From: Clostridia bacterium
GTDB lineage: Bacteria > Bacillota > Clostridia > Christensenellales > Pumilibacteraceae
Assembly (NCBI GenBank): GCA_017623435.1
Contig: JAGAPD010000002.1
Span: 1 to 47,369, forward strand
DNA length: 47,369 nucleotides
Direction of reading: 5' to 3'
Shown here: piece after piece, positions 40,523 to 47,369 of the stretch
How the letters are laid out: each line of letters begins with the position of its first letter
Position numbering within the stretch: position 1 is the stretch's first letter
Made by a program: the position numbers and the translations under genes
The notes under the pieces: model-generated
The model's database searches: none
Told to the model about the DNA's origin: nothing
Seen by the model: the letters and a program-made list of their open reading frames with translations, nothing else

Positions 40523-40523
40523 A

Positions 40524-40622
40524 ATGGTAAGAATTATCGTGGATTCGGCGTCGGATATTTCGCCCAACAGCAAAAAGAGGAATAGAGTAGTTTTTAAAAT
40601 AAAAGACCATACTAACGGATAA
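40524..40622 (+). pseudogene. Remnant of a degV gene (N-terminal 32 codons)
   Basis: ATG 40524 starts 1 nt after the marR stop. The peptide MVRIIVDSASDISPNSKK is the typical DegV N terminus (IIVDSASDI is the first strand and lipid-binding loop). After about 17 codons the homology ends in unrelated codons and a TAA, inside a terminator hairpin. The rest of the gene (about 260 codons) has been lost. A full DegV gene lies 270 nt further on the opposite strand, with a different N terminus (FTDTDTDI), so this is not simply its displaced end. Confidence 0.75.
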
Positions 40623-40641
40623 CCGAAAGTATGGTTTTTTG
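40606..40641 (+). terminator. Terminator after the degV remnant
   Basis: ACCATACT (40606-40613) / AGTATGGT (40628-40635), 8 bp, 14-nt loop, then five T. It overlaps the end of the degV remnant and ends the marR transcript. Confidence 0.85.
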
Positions 40642-40656
40642 TTTGATTCGTTTTAG

Positions 40657-40873
40657 AGCGTGGTCAAACAGGTCGGCGTAGGTCTAAAACTATATTTGAC
40701 GGCGTGCGAGATTCTTCGCTTGCGCTCAAGAATGACAACGCACGCCTGATTAGTGACACGACTATTAGAGTACGATAATTTTTGTAGGGGCGACTATTAG
40801 TCGCCCGTTTACCGTTTAGTCAAACCTGTTAGCGTAGGTCATAAACTCGTACACCCTATTCCGAGCCTACTAT
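40657..40873. repeat. Second island of GTGGTCAAA repeats and hairpins
   Basis: Two diverged copies of the unit found at 4903-5261 lie at about 40657-40700 (GCGTGGTCAAACAGGTCGG then CGTAGGTCTAAAA) and 40807-40873 (ACCGTTTAGTCAAAC.. then GCGTAGGTC, ATTCCGAGCCTACTA). Between them are a copy of GCGAGATTCTTCGCTTGCGC (about 40707) and the hairpin GGGCGACT-ATT-AGTCGCCC (40788-40806). No gene in this stretch. Confidence 0.65.
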
Positions 40874-40887
40874 CCCACCTTTGGTGG

Positions 40888-41760
40888 TTAGCGGTGAATT
40901 GCGTGGAAACAAACGCCTACCGTGTTAGGACCGCAATGGCTACCTGCGGTGGGGTTAACGACCACGATTTCGGTATTAAGGTCGTCGCCGTATTCCGCCT
41001 TTAGCTGGCGTTCAACGTCCTCGGCAATTTCAAGCGCGTCGCTGTGACCGATAATAACGCGTTGTGACTTGATATCGCTTTGGAGCGTGCGCACGTATTC
41101 GAGCAATTTAGCGGTAGCGGCTTTCTGTCCGCGCGCCTTTGCAATGGAAACCATTTTGCCCTCTTCGTTCATATAAATGATAGGACGTATGCCTAAGATT
41201 CCGCCCATAAACGCCGAAAAACCGCCTACGCGCCCGCTTTTAGCGAAGAATTTAAGATCGTCTGCAAAGAAGTAAACGGCGAATTTATCCACCTCTTCGT
41301 TTGCCCAGTCAACGATTTCCTGCGCGCTCTTGCCCTGATTTGCAAGCTCGCCAATCGCGCGTACCATATTATAGCTTAAAATCGTAATTCCCTTGGTGTC
41401 GATAGTGTAAAGCTTTCTGTCGGGGTATTTTTCGGAAAGCTCTTTCATCGCGAGGTCAAGTGAGTTAAAGGTGCTACTCATAGCGCGAGAGAAGTGAACG
41501 TACAATACGTCCTTGCCGTCTTTAAAGTATGGCTCGAAGTACTGCATATACATAGCCGGCGACAGTCCGCTGGTTGAGGGGAGCACGCCACCGCGCAAAG
41601 TATCGTAGAACTTTTTGGAATCGAACTCGTCAAAGTCCACGTAAGGATAGGTAGTTTGTTCGCCTATAACGTAAGGCATACTTATAAGCTTGTAGCCGTA
41701 TTCTTGCGCTACGGCAGGGGTAATATCGGTGTCGGTATCAGTAAAAAGTTGAAACATCAT
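40888..41760 (-). CDS. DegV-family fatty-acid-binding protein
   Basis: 290 residues. The N-terminal FTDTDTDITPAVAQEYG replaces the usual DSxxD loop. GVLPSTSGLSPAMYMQYFEP carries the TSxPS-like lipid-contact region, FSRAMSSTFNSLDLA the second, and AKSGRVGGFSAFMGGILGIRPI the typical C-terminal core; GSHCGPNTVGVCF ends it. DegV (FakB-type) proteins bind a fatty acid, and FakB presents it to the kinase FakA; no fakA is nearby. Own promoter and AGGAGAA site. Confidence 0.92.
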   Translation of the reverse strand: MMFQLFTDTDTDITPAVAQEYGYKLISMPYVIGEQTTYPYVDFDEFDSKKFYDTLRGGVLPSTSGLSPAMYMQYFEPYFKDGKDVLYVHFSRAMSSTFNSLDLAMKELSEKYPDRKLYTIDTKGITILSYNMVRAIGELANQGKSAQEIVDWANEEVDKFAVYFFADDLKFFAKSGRVGGFSAFMGGILGIRPIIYMNEEGKMVSIAKARGQKAATAKLLEYVRTLQSDIKSQRVIIGHSDALEIAEDVERQLKAEYGDDLNTEIVVVNPTAGSHCGPNTVGVCFHAIHR

Positions 41761-41779
41761 CGTTCTCCTATGTTTTTTT

Positions 41780-41835
41780 GCCGAAATATCGGCGCTCGTT
41801 AGCCTTATTATAGCATAATAAATCTAAACTGTAAA
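41780..41835 (-). promoter_or_regulatory. Promoter and leader hairpin of the DegV gene
   Basis: Minus strand TTTACA (41835-41830), 17-nt spacer, TATAAT (41812-41807). In the leader a hairpin GCCGA-TATT-TCGGC (41793-41780) is followed by seven A before the ribosome binding site. Confidence 0.8.
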
Positions 41836-41866
41836 TGAACTTTCTTAACTTTTCGATAAAATTGTC

Positions 41867-41895
41867 TTTTCAAACGCCTATAATTATGGTAAAAT
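41867..41895 (+). promoter_or_regulatory. Probable promoter of the sigma factor gene
   Basis: TTTTCA (41867-41872), 17-nt spacer, TAAAAT (41890-41895). The match is modest, in line with a low-level or regulated gene; an alternative recognised by the sigma factor itself cannot be excluded. Confidence 0.5.
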
Positions 41896-41952
41896 AATTT
41901 TAGTGAGTAAAAACGCCTGTTCGTGCGTCTAATAAGCGAAGGAGTAACACGC

Positions 41953-42495
41953 TTGGCAAAAAAAGACGACAATTTAATAGCGCGCTTTTTAGGCGGGCAC
42001 GCTGACGCGGTCGGGGAAACGGTCAAAATTTATCGACAGGGCTTGGAGCTGTTTATTTTGGGCTACGTCCACGACGCGCAAACTGCCGAGGATATAGCGT
42101 CTGATGCGTTCGCGCGCCTCATTATCAAAAAGCCCGATATTCGCGATAGGGCGCACTTTAAGACTTACCTTTACGCCGTCGCGAAAAACTTGGCGATAGA
42201 GAATTTGCGAAAGAGTAAGCGCGTTGCGCCACTTAGCGAAGAAACTCCGTCACGCCAAAGCGTCGAGGGAGAATTACTTAAAAAGGAACGAAAAGAGGCG
42301 GTTTTGAGCGCGATAAACAGTTTAGCAGGCGATTACCGTAGCGTACTGTTTTTGCGCTACTACGAGGAGATGAGCGTAGAGGAAGTGGCGCGCGTTATGA
42401 AGAAAAATAAGAAACAGGTGTACAACCTTCTTAACCGTGCGCGTGCTCAGATAAAAGAAATTTTGTGCGAGGAGGGCGTTTTTGATGAAGACTAA
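41953..42495 (+). CDS. Sigma-70 family (ECF-type) RNA polymerase sigma factor
   Basis: 180 residues from TTG 41953, chosen because GAAGGAG (41938-41944) lies 8 nt upstream; GTG 41923 has no such site. Region 2 spans about residues 25-90 (GYVHDAQTAEDIASDAFARLI and TYLYAVAKNLAIENLRKSKR). Region 4 spans about 115-170 (INSLAGDYRSVLFLRYYEEMSVEEVARVMKKNKKQVYNLLNRAR). It directs polymerase to a special promoter set. Its last 11 nt overlap the next gene, a single-pass membrane protein that is the likely anti-sigma partner. Confidence 0.92.
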   Translation: MAKKDDNLIARFLGGHADAVGETVKIYRQGLELFILGYVHDAQTAEDIASDAFARLIIKKPDIRDRAHFKTYLYAVAKNLAIENLRKSKRVAPLSEETPSRQSVEGELLKKERKEAVLSAINSLAGDYRSVLFLRYYEEMSVEEVARVMKKNKKQVYNLLNRARAQIKEILCEEGVFDED

Positions 42496-44092
42496 CGAAC
42501 AGTTTACGCAAGTCGTTTTGCAAAAAGCCCAACGAGTGCGCAAACGAAATTTTTGGATAAAATGCGCAGTTGGTGCGGTCAGCGTTTGTCTGCTGTTGTT
42601 TTTGGTGGGGTTTAGCAATATTATCACTTTTACTCCCATGCAGTCGCAGGCGTATAAAAACTACATGCAGTCCTACGTGTCAAACGACGGAAGCATGCGC
42701 CTTAAAATACTAACGAGTGGTAGAACGGTGGTTACTAACGGTGACGATTTGTACGTTTGCTCCACCCGTGAAAGGGGCGAGGGCGAGTTTTCGCTGGACG
42801 TGTTTGAGCGTAACGGTCAGCGTAGTACGGGTGAGTCGCTCGAGGTCGATTTTTCACAAACGGGCGCATACGTTAGGGGTTATTTGAACGGAGAACTCGT
42901 TTCCGAGTCGCTGAATATCGTTACTGATATGCAGGTCGAGGAGGGGTACTGGTACGGCTTTTATTGCAAGGAAACGGGCGCGGACGGGTACGAGCAGGAT
43001 AGCTCGATGCACTGGTATATTATCGACGACGAGCAGTCCTACTTGGGTGAAAGCACTTGGCTTTTTGAATGCGAATTCGTATCCGTAGGCGATAAGATTT
43101 TGCAAGTCACTTCCGATCAGGCGAGTGGACTGGGTAACGTCGCGCTCGTTGAATACGATACGACCACTTACGACTATCCCGTGCTAAAAACTACCGTGCC
43201 AAGAAGTGACACGCAGGCGCTTATTACCTATTTTCGTAAGGCGACCGAGGACGAGCTTTACGAGTATAGCGAAGGAGAGTTTAACGCAGGCTATATATCC
43301 TTTGAAATAGACACTTTCGTTCTTGACGGGCGTGAGCTGTATAATATGCAAAACGTCGATTGGCAGATCCGCCCGTATCCGCGCACGGGCAAAACGCTTC
43401 TATCACTCCCGTTTTCGCTATCGCTTAATGCTGATAAGACGGTTAATTTCGTTTCAAGCGGACATTTCCTTATAAACATAAAATGCGGTGGTACGTGGTG
43501 CGCCGTTCGTGACGGAATCGTAGTATTTTTGGACAAAGAAATACCTAATATCGGCATTAAAGCTTTCGTGATTATGCGGGGTGATAGCCGTCTTAGCGAC
43601 AGCTTTGACGATATTGCCGTTAGCGAAATAAAGGTGTTTGACGCGTACAAGGTAGGCTATCACGACTTTACCTATTACGGCTCGGAAATTGATATAAAGG
43701 TCTTTTGGGGCGAAAAGTGGAACGCACTCCTTACGGCAAAAGCGGAAGTCGTTTACGATAAATTCTATACCTTAAATAACGAGCAGGTGGACGGATTTAC
43801 CGTAACGCAAAAAACGGAAGTGGTATTCAGACGTAACGGAGTTTGTGAAGTGTATTACGACGGACAGTACCGCTACAGGGCGGGATACGAGCTTAATCGC
43901 AGTAGCGTTTACGAGTTCCCTTACCTTAAATTCGTTACGCCCGATTATACCGATTATTTGTCAAGCGTATATATCTTCTGCGACGGAAGAACGCTGAAAT
44001 TTTCACGGTTTAGCATCTTTGAAAACAGGTTATTCGTGGACGATAGATGTGAGTTCGTTTTGACGGACAGAGTAGCGCCCGTTTTAGAGTAA
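42485..44092 (+). CDS. Single-pass membrane protein, probable anti-sigma partner with large outer domain
   Basis: 535 residues from ATG 42485 (TTG 42482 directly before it is less likely). Residues 1-24 are a basic cytoplasmic part, about 25-46 a membrane helix (CAVGAVSVCLLLFLVGFSNI), and the rest about 490 residues of Tyr-, Asp- and Gly-rich beta-type sequence outside. The cytoplasmic part is too short for a zinc anti-sigma domain and lacks its HxxxCxxC, so if it holds the sigma factor it does so by a small helix, as in RsgI-like proteins. No known outer domain recognised. Overlap with the sigma gene gives translational coupling. Terminator 7 nt after the stop. Confidence 0.75.
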   Translation: MKTNEQFTQVVLQKAQRVRKRNFWIKCAVGAVSVCLLLFLVGFSNIITFTPMQSQAYKNYMQSYVSNDGSMRLKILTSGRTVVTNGDDLYVCSTRERGEGEFSLDVFERNGQRSTGESLEVDFSQTGAYVRGYLNGELVSESLNIVTDMQVEEGYWYGFYCKETGADGYEQDSSMHWYIIDDEQSYLGESTWLFECEFVSVGDKILQVTSDQASGLGNVALVEYDTTTYDYPVLKTTVPRSDTQALITYFRKATEDELYEYSEGEFNAGYISFEIDTFVLDGRELYNMQNVDWQIRPYPRTGKTLLSLPFSLSLNADKTVNFVSSGHFLINIKCGGTWCAVRDGIVVFLDKEIPNIGIKAFVIMRGDSRLSDSFDDIAVSEIKVFDAYKVGYHDFTYYGSEIDIKVFWGEKWNALLTAKAEVVYDKFYTLNNEQVDGFTVTQKTEVVFRRNGVCEVYYDGQYRYRAGYELNRSSVYEFPYLKFVTPDYTDYLSSVYIFCDGRTLKFSRFSIFENRLFVDDRCEFVLTDRVAPVLE

Positions 44093-44098
44093 AATAAA

Positions 44099-44129
44099 AA
44101 ACCACGCAGTACGTACCGCGTGGTTTTTA
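44099..44129 (+). terminator. Terminator of the sigma factor operon
   Basis: ACCACGC (44101-44107) / GCGTGGT (44118-44124), with A-T pairs extending it, 10-nt loop, then a T run. A-rich bases on the left make it usable from the minus strand too, where it would end the ZIP transcript. Confidence 0.85.
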
Positions 44130-44143
44130 CTTTTTTCGTTATT

Positions 44144-44899
44144 TTAGCCTAACAAAATATCCATAACGAGCATTAAACAAAAGCCGATAAGAAGGGAAAA
44201 CGTTGCACCCCTCTCGCTACCGTGCGCGTGCGTTTCTGGGATCATTTCGTCGCTGATAACGTACAGCATCGTTCCGCCTGCAAACGCGAGTGCAAAGGGC
44301 AAAATCACGGTTGCCACGCTGACGGCAAAGTAGCCTATAAGCGTGCCTACGACTTCGACTAATCCCGTTATCATAGCGCATACGAAGGTTTTGGTTTTGC
44401 TAACGCCGGCAGAAAGCATAGGCCCGATAATGACCATACCCTCGGGGATATTTTGTAGCGCGATACCGCCTGCAATAATCAGCGCCTGGGTGGTGTTACC
44501 CGAGCCAAAGCCTACGCCGGCGGCAATACCTTCGGGTAGGTTATGTATACCGATTGCCAACACGAAAAGAAGGACCTTGTTAAGATTAGCCTTTGCGTGT
44601 TGCTCCTCGTTTTCGCCACCCATAAGCTTGTGAAGGTGCGGAACGAGCTTGTCAATAAGCGTCAACGAAACCGCGCCCACGAAAATGCCTATTACCGTGA
44701 TAAGTAATCCCCAGTCGCCCCCGTATTCAAGCGAGGGGAGAATAAGGCCGAGCACCGCCGCCGCTAACATTACGCCGGCAGCAAAGGAAAGCACGATATC
44801 CGAAAATTTGTGCGTCAGATTTTTGAAAATAAAGCCGATCAGCGCACCTATTATGGTCGCTCCGCCTACGCCCAGCGCAGTAAGTAATACGATCGTCAT
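44144..44899 (-). CDS. ZIP-family divalent metal transporter
   Basis: 251 residues, about eight membrane helices. The metal-binding motifs HNLPEG (119-124, helix 4) and QNIPEG (149-154, helix 5) are both present, and DEMIPETHAHG lies near the C terminus. The loop between helices 3 and 4 has HLHKLMGGENEEQHAKAN, a short His-containing metal-sensing loop. It imports zinc, or other divalent metals such as iron or manganese. It follows the rubredoxin gene, separated by an attenuator-like terminator. Confidence 0.92.
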   Translation of the reverse strand: MTIVLLTALGVGGATIIGALIGFIFKNLTHKFSDIVLSFAAGVMLAAAVLGLILPSLEYGGDWGLLITVIGIFVGAVSLTLIDKLVPHLHKLMGGENEEQHAKANLNKVLLFVLAIGIHNLPEGIAAGVGFGSGNTTQALIIAGGIALQNIPEGMVIIGPMLSAGVSKTKTFVCAMITGLVEVVGTLIGYFAVSVATVILPFALAFAGGTMLYVISDEMIPETHAHGSERGATFSLLIGFCLMLVMDILLG

Positions 44900-44910
44900 A
44901 AAAACTCCTT

Positions 44911-44936
44911 AAAAAAGGGACGCTTGTTTGCGCCCC
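44911..44936 (-). terminator. Terminator/attenuator between rubredoxin and ZIP genes
   Basis: Minus strand GGGGCGC (44936-44930) / GCGTCCC (44923-44917), 6-nt loop, then TTTTTT, immediately followed by AAGGAG and the ZIP start. An intrinsic terminator inside an operon, whose T run abuts the next ribosome binding site, would make ZIP expression a fraction of rubredoxin expression. Confidence 0.8.
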
Positions 44937-44943
44937 TCGTTTC

Positions 44944-45105
44944 TTATTCTTCCTGAGAAAAATTGTCTTTGCCAACTCCGCAAAGGGGGCAAGCGAAATC
45001 GTCGCCAAGGTCTTCCCATTTCGTTCCGGGCGCAATGCCGTTATCTTCGTCACCAAGCTCTTCGTCGTAGATCCAACCACAAACGTCACATACGTATTTA
45101 CTCAT
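44944..45105 (-). CDS. Rubredoxin
   Basis: 53 residues, [20 protein letters not shown], with the two iron-binding CxxC pairs (Cys6, Cys9, Cys39, Cys42) and the [19 protein letters not shown] signature. A small Fe(SCys)4 electron carrier, in anaerobes often feeding peroxide- or oxygen-reducing enzymes. AAGGAG precedes the start and a good promoter lies upstream. The shared transcript with a metal transporter hints at metal or oxidative stress control. Confidence 0.97.
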   Translation of the reverse strand: MSKYVCDVCGWIYDEELGDEDNGIAPGTKWEDLGDDFACPLCGVGKDNFSQEE

Positions 45106-45146
45106 TTTTATATATCTCCTTTTTAGTAGTTTTTATTGATAAATAG

Positions 45147-45175
45147 ATTTTATCATATAAACGACAATTTGTCAA
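45147..45175 (-). promoter_or_regulatory. Promoter of the rubredoxin-ZIP unit
   Basis: Minus strand TTGACA (45175-45170), 17-nt spacer, TAAAAT (45152-45147); 41 nt before the rubredoxin start codon. Confidence 0.88.
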
Positions 45176-45191
45176 TAGGGTTTTAAAATTT

Positions 45192-46433
45192 TTAGCATTG
45201 AAATTCCTGAATGGTAGGTTTGTTTTCTAAATAACTAAGCATATTAAAAGCAAGTAAATTCCAGCTTGAAAAACCTTTGTTATAAACGCCCTCGCCATTT
45301 TCAGGATCGTAGTATTCGTGGAATGCGCCGTTTTTTAAAAAGTCGTTATTCAGCAGGTCAAGCGTTTTTCTCGCTAACTCGTTTGCTTGCGTAGTGTAAC
45401 CGTATCTGATTAGCCCCTTAAAAATTAAATAGTTAGATACGATCCATACTCCGCCTTGCCAGGAAGACGGGTTGCCCGTGCCTACGATTCGGTACATCTT
45501 TTCATATTTTGACAGGGTACGTACCCCGTGGTTTGACCAAAAAGACCGTTTGTCAAGCAGGTTTTCTTTAACCATGCGTTCAGCAACTGATTGAGTAGGA
45601 ATGCCAGCCCACAACGGCAAAAACGAACTCCAACAGCCAAGTCGTTGGATGAGCGTTGAGTAATGCCTTGGTGCGCCTGAATGGAGTAAAACGGTCGTAT
45701 CTATTTTGCGTAAGTTTATATCACAACTGTAATAAATGCCGTCTTTTTCGTCGTAGCAATGTTCGTTTATTGCGTTTTTAAGCTCTGACTGTTTTTGCAT
45801 GTAGTAGCTTGCTTTTTTGTTTTCACCTAAAATAGTAGCAAGATAGGTCATTGCGCCTAACTCTACGTACATCAGCGAGTTTAGGAATATAGACGCGGAG
45901 CTATTGTCAGGACGGTAAAAAGTGGACGGATCGTTATCGACGCCTATCGCAAAATCGTCGAAAAAGTAATATAAACCGCTTTCATGCTTAGCGTTGTTTT
46001 CGTAATATGAAATGAATTTTTCCAGCTTTGGATAAACGTTTTTAAGCCACGCTTTTTGGTCGCTTTGCTGACAAATAAAGGCTACGTGTTGCGCTAAAAC
46101 TGGCTTGTGTACGTTTTTATGTGGAAAAAGTGGCGCTATATCGTGCTCGGGCTTGTTGGCAATGACGATATCAATACTACCGTCAGGGCGTTGCGTATCC
46201 AGGAAGTTTTCAACCGAACCTTTTTCGTACGCGATCAAGTCGTTTTGCTTGTTTTCAGTTATGGCAATCTGTCGCAAGGCAACGTTGTTTAGCCAATTTC
46301 CCCAGTCCCATAACTGACATGGGTAACTGCTGTTTTTGGTCACTACGATGCTTGGGTGGCGAAACGCACCCACCGGCTCCGCCCATAAGATTTTTGATAA
46401 TGATATCATATACCGTTTCAGTTCTTCGTACAT
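45192..46433 (-). CDS. GH63/MGH1-like (alpha/alpha)6-barrel glycosidase
   Basis: 413 residues from ATG 46433, which has GGGGG six bases upstream; TTG 46445 is less likely. Barrel motifs are YPCQLWDWGNWLNNVALRQI near the start (aromatic and Asp sugar-binding loop), RPDGSIDIVI, YRPDNSSASIFLNSLMY, and SSWQGGVWIVSNYLIFKGL near the end, with NGAFHEYYDPENGEG (a Glu in catalytic position) after it. The family includes mannosylglycerate and alpha-glucoside hydrolases. No signal peptide. No glycan gene next to it, so the substrate is unknown. Own promoter; no terminator before the rubredoxin gene. Confidence 0.78.
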   Translation of the reverse strand: MYEELKRYMISLSKILWAEPVGAFRHPSIVVTKNSSYPCQLWDWGNWLNNVALRQIAITENKQNDLIAYEKGSVENFLDTQRPDGSIDIVIANKPEHDIAPLFPHKNVHKPVLAQHVAFICQQSDQKAWLKNVYPKLEKFISYYENNAKHESGLYYFFDDFAIGVDNDPSTFYRPDNSSASIFLNSLMYVELGAMTYLATILGENKKASYYMQKQSELKNAINEHCYDEKDGIYYSCDINLRKIDTTVLLHSGAPRHYSTLIQRLGCWSSFLPLWAGIPTQSVAERMVKENLLDKRSFWSNHGVRTLSKYEKMYRIVGTGNPSSWQGGVWIVSNYLIFKGLIRYGYTTQANELARKTLDLLNNDFLKNGAFHEYYDPENGEGVYNKGFSSWNLLAFNMLSYLENKPTIQEFQC

Positions 46434-46460
46434 ATTTGCCCCCAAAACTTCGTTTTCTTA

Positions 46461-46489
46461 ATTATACACTCGCTACCTATAAAAATCAA
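46461..46489 (-). promoter_or_regulatory. Promoter of the GH63-like gene
   Basis: Minus strand TTGATT (46489-46484), 17-nt spacer, TATAAT (46466-46461); 27 nt before the ATG. Confidence 0.82.
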
Positions 46490-46573
46490 GCAAATGAGAA
46501 AAGAAAATATGAAACGTGTGAACGGATATGAAAGAGTGGCGGAAATGCGCGGTGTGAATTTGTAAGGAGTAGC

Positions 46574-46664
46574 GGAAACGCGCATTATGCGTTTCCTTTG
46601 GAACTAACTTTCGCTTACGCTCAAGTTGGTTCACGAATCCCTAACCTTCGGTTCCGTAGGGGCT
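46574..46664. repeat. Three consecutive hairpins in a non-coding stretch
   Basis: GGAAACGC/GCGTTTCC (46574-46596, perfect), AACTAACTT/AAGTTGGTT (46602-46631), and CCTAACC-TTC-GGTT.. with TAGGGG (about 46640-46663). The 664-nt interval 46434-47097 shows no gene; besides these it holds the promoter above, the GGTTAGAACA repeats and one terminator. Confidence 0.55.
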
Positions 46665-46690
46665 TCAAAACATTGTTTTTTAAGCCCTTG

Positions 46691-46880
46691 GGTTAGAACA
46701 ATATTGATTGTTGTTTATCTTTGAAAACTGCCTAAAAATCGTAGGTTAGAACAGTTTTTTATATAAATTAAGCACACTTTTGCTATAAAAAACACTAAAC
46801 GTTATTAATGATAAATACAAATAAAGCCCGAAGGTCATTACACGAATTTTTGCATTTTTTGAGTAAAAAAGGTTAGAACA
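46691..46880 (+). repeat. GGTTAGAACA repeated three times
   Basis: The decamer GGTTAGAACA occurs at 46691-46700, 46744-46753 and 46871-46880; the last copy is the arm of a terminator palindrome. Surrounding bases are not conserved. The second copy lies within an AAAACTG..CAGTTTTTT inverted repeat. Confidence 0.6.
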
Positions 46881-46894
46881 AATCCGTTCTAACC
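46865..46894 (-). terminator. Terminator of the MocR-type gene
   Basis: Minus strand GGTTAGAAC (46894-46886) / GTTCTAACC (46879-46871), 9 bp perfect, loop of 6, then six T. It lies about 200 nt after the stop codon of the partial gene at the window end. Confidence 0.82.
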
Positions 46895-47097
46895 TATCTT
46901 TATTTATATATGATGTTTGTTAGCAAACACGACAACTTGATTTGATACGCAAATAATAAAGTCCCCATCAAATAAAACCACGTTAAAATGGAAATTTAAT
47001 TTTCTTAAAATTGATTTTGCGATTAAAACCCGTTTCTCATTAACATTATTTTAAAAATTTCGTATAATAGATATGCTAAACTCGATAACGTTTTAGA

Positions 47098-47369
47098 TTA
47101 TATATGTTTTTCAGCAAGGCGTTTTTGTCGCCTAACTCTATTTATATGCCTTTCAAAGTCACCGTTTGCTATTAGTTCTGCAACGAGATATTGAATGTAG
47201 GTTGGCACGGTACAAGAATGAAAACCAAGTTTTTCTTGGAATACGGGAACAAGTTGGGTAGGTAATACCATATATCCAATACGCAAAGTAGAAGATATAG
47301 TTTTAGAAAATGTATTAAGGTATATTACGTTATTTGCTTTCGTTGTGGCAAAAAGCGTTTCTTCGGGTT
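47098..47369 (-). CDS. MocR/PdxR-type regulator or related aminotransferase, C-terminal part (cut by window edge)
   Basis: 89 residues up to the stop; the frame is open to the right end of the window. The visible part has YLNTFSKTISSTLRIGYMVLP, where the Lys of FSKT is the PLP-binding lysine and the Arg of LRIGY contacts the cofactor phosphate in fold-type I aminotransferases. It ends FERHINRVRRQKR, typical of MocR-family (GntR plus aminotransferase) proteins. Whether the N-terminal GntR domain is present cannot be seen. Confidence 0.8.
   Translation of the reverse strand, partial: PEETLFATTKANNVIYLNTFSKTISSTLRIGYMVLPTQLVPVFQEKLGFHSCTVPTYIQYLVAELIANGDFERHINRVRRQKRLAEKHI

Noticed and set aside
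46319..46531. Plus-strand open frame over the start of the GH63-like gene
   Set aside because: It lies antisense to a clear enzyme gene and its promoter and has no family signature.

Overview
The window looks like a chromosomal segment of an anaerobic member of the Bacillota, class Clostridia, probably an uncultured gut lineage. Supporting signs are a complete S10-spc-alpha ribosomal cluster with a KOW-domain gene between map and infA, zinc-type S14, S4, L36 and adenylate kinase, a long L17, rubredoxin, a ferredoxin:thioredoxin reductase-like protein, consensus TTGACA-17-TATAAT promoters and strong GGAGG ribosome binding sites. TGA is an ordinary stop codon here (rplB, rplD, rplE, trxA). I cannot name the genus from sequence alone.

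Layout. (1) 1-4700: a single tRNA-Ser(GGA) gene, then two membrane-anchored surface proteins, the second a 1163-residue InlB-repeat protein that appears to start at CTG. (2) 4700-5376: an island of intergenic hairpin repeats that recurs at 40657-40873. (3) 5377-6189 (minus): Dabb protein, ferredoxin:thioredoxin reductase-like protein and thioredoxin in one operon. (4) 6441-9958: GH109-like Gfo/Idh protein, FAD oxidoreductase and a GH20-like TIM barrel. (5) 10165-11893: two unknown multi-pass membrane proteins. (6) 11912-14204: three small AT-rich lipoprotein genes in a row, each between near-identical promoter and terminator modules; two share an identical signal peptide but have unrelated mature domains. 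(7) 14332-30330: the ribosomal cluster from rpsJ to rplQ, including secY, adk, map, infA and rpoA; rpoA has an in-frame TGA at codon 103. (8) 30491-36605: AraC regulator divergent from a five-gene uronate operon (two sugar isomerase/epimerase TIM barrels, Gfo/Idh, glucuronate isomerase, CE15-like glucuronoyl esterase). (9) 36606-42495: hairpin arrays, an orphan RNA ligase, a fourth lipoprotein with the same 5' module, an F420 ligase homologue, a self-operated MarR gene with a degV remnant, DegV, and a sigma factor. (10) 42485-47369: membrane partner of the sigma factor, ZIP transporter, rubredoxin, a GH63-like alpha/alpha-barrel protein, and the C-terminal end of a MocR/aminotransferase gene cut by the window edge.

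How it fits together. Two sugar operons point to a glycan-degrading gut lifestyle. One carries oxidative (NAD/FAD) glycosidase-type enzymes. The other can free glucuronate from its ester and isomerise it, and its epimerase-plus-Gfo/Idh pair resembles known oxidative glycoside-cleavage systems. The most unusual structure is the lipoprotein cassette array at 11.9-14.2 kb with its distant relative at 38.0 kb: expression and secretion parts are conserved while the exported domain is swapped. Two exported domains loosely resemble extracellular protease-inhibitor folds. The other result that needs checking is the stop codon in rpoA, an essential gene in an otherwise intact operon.
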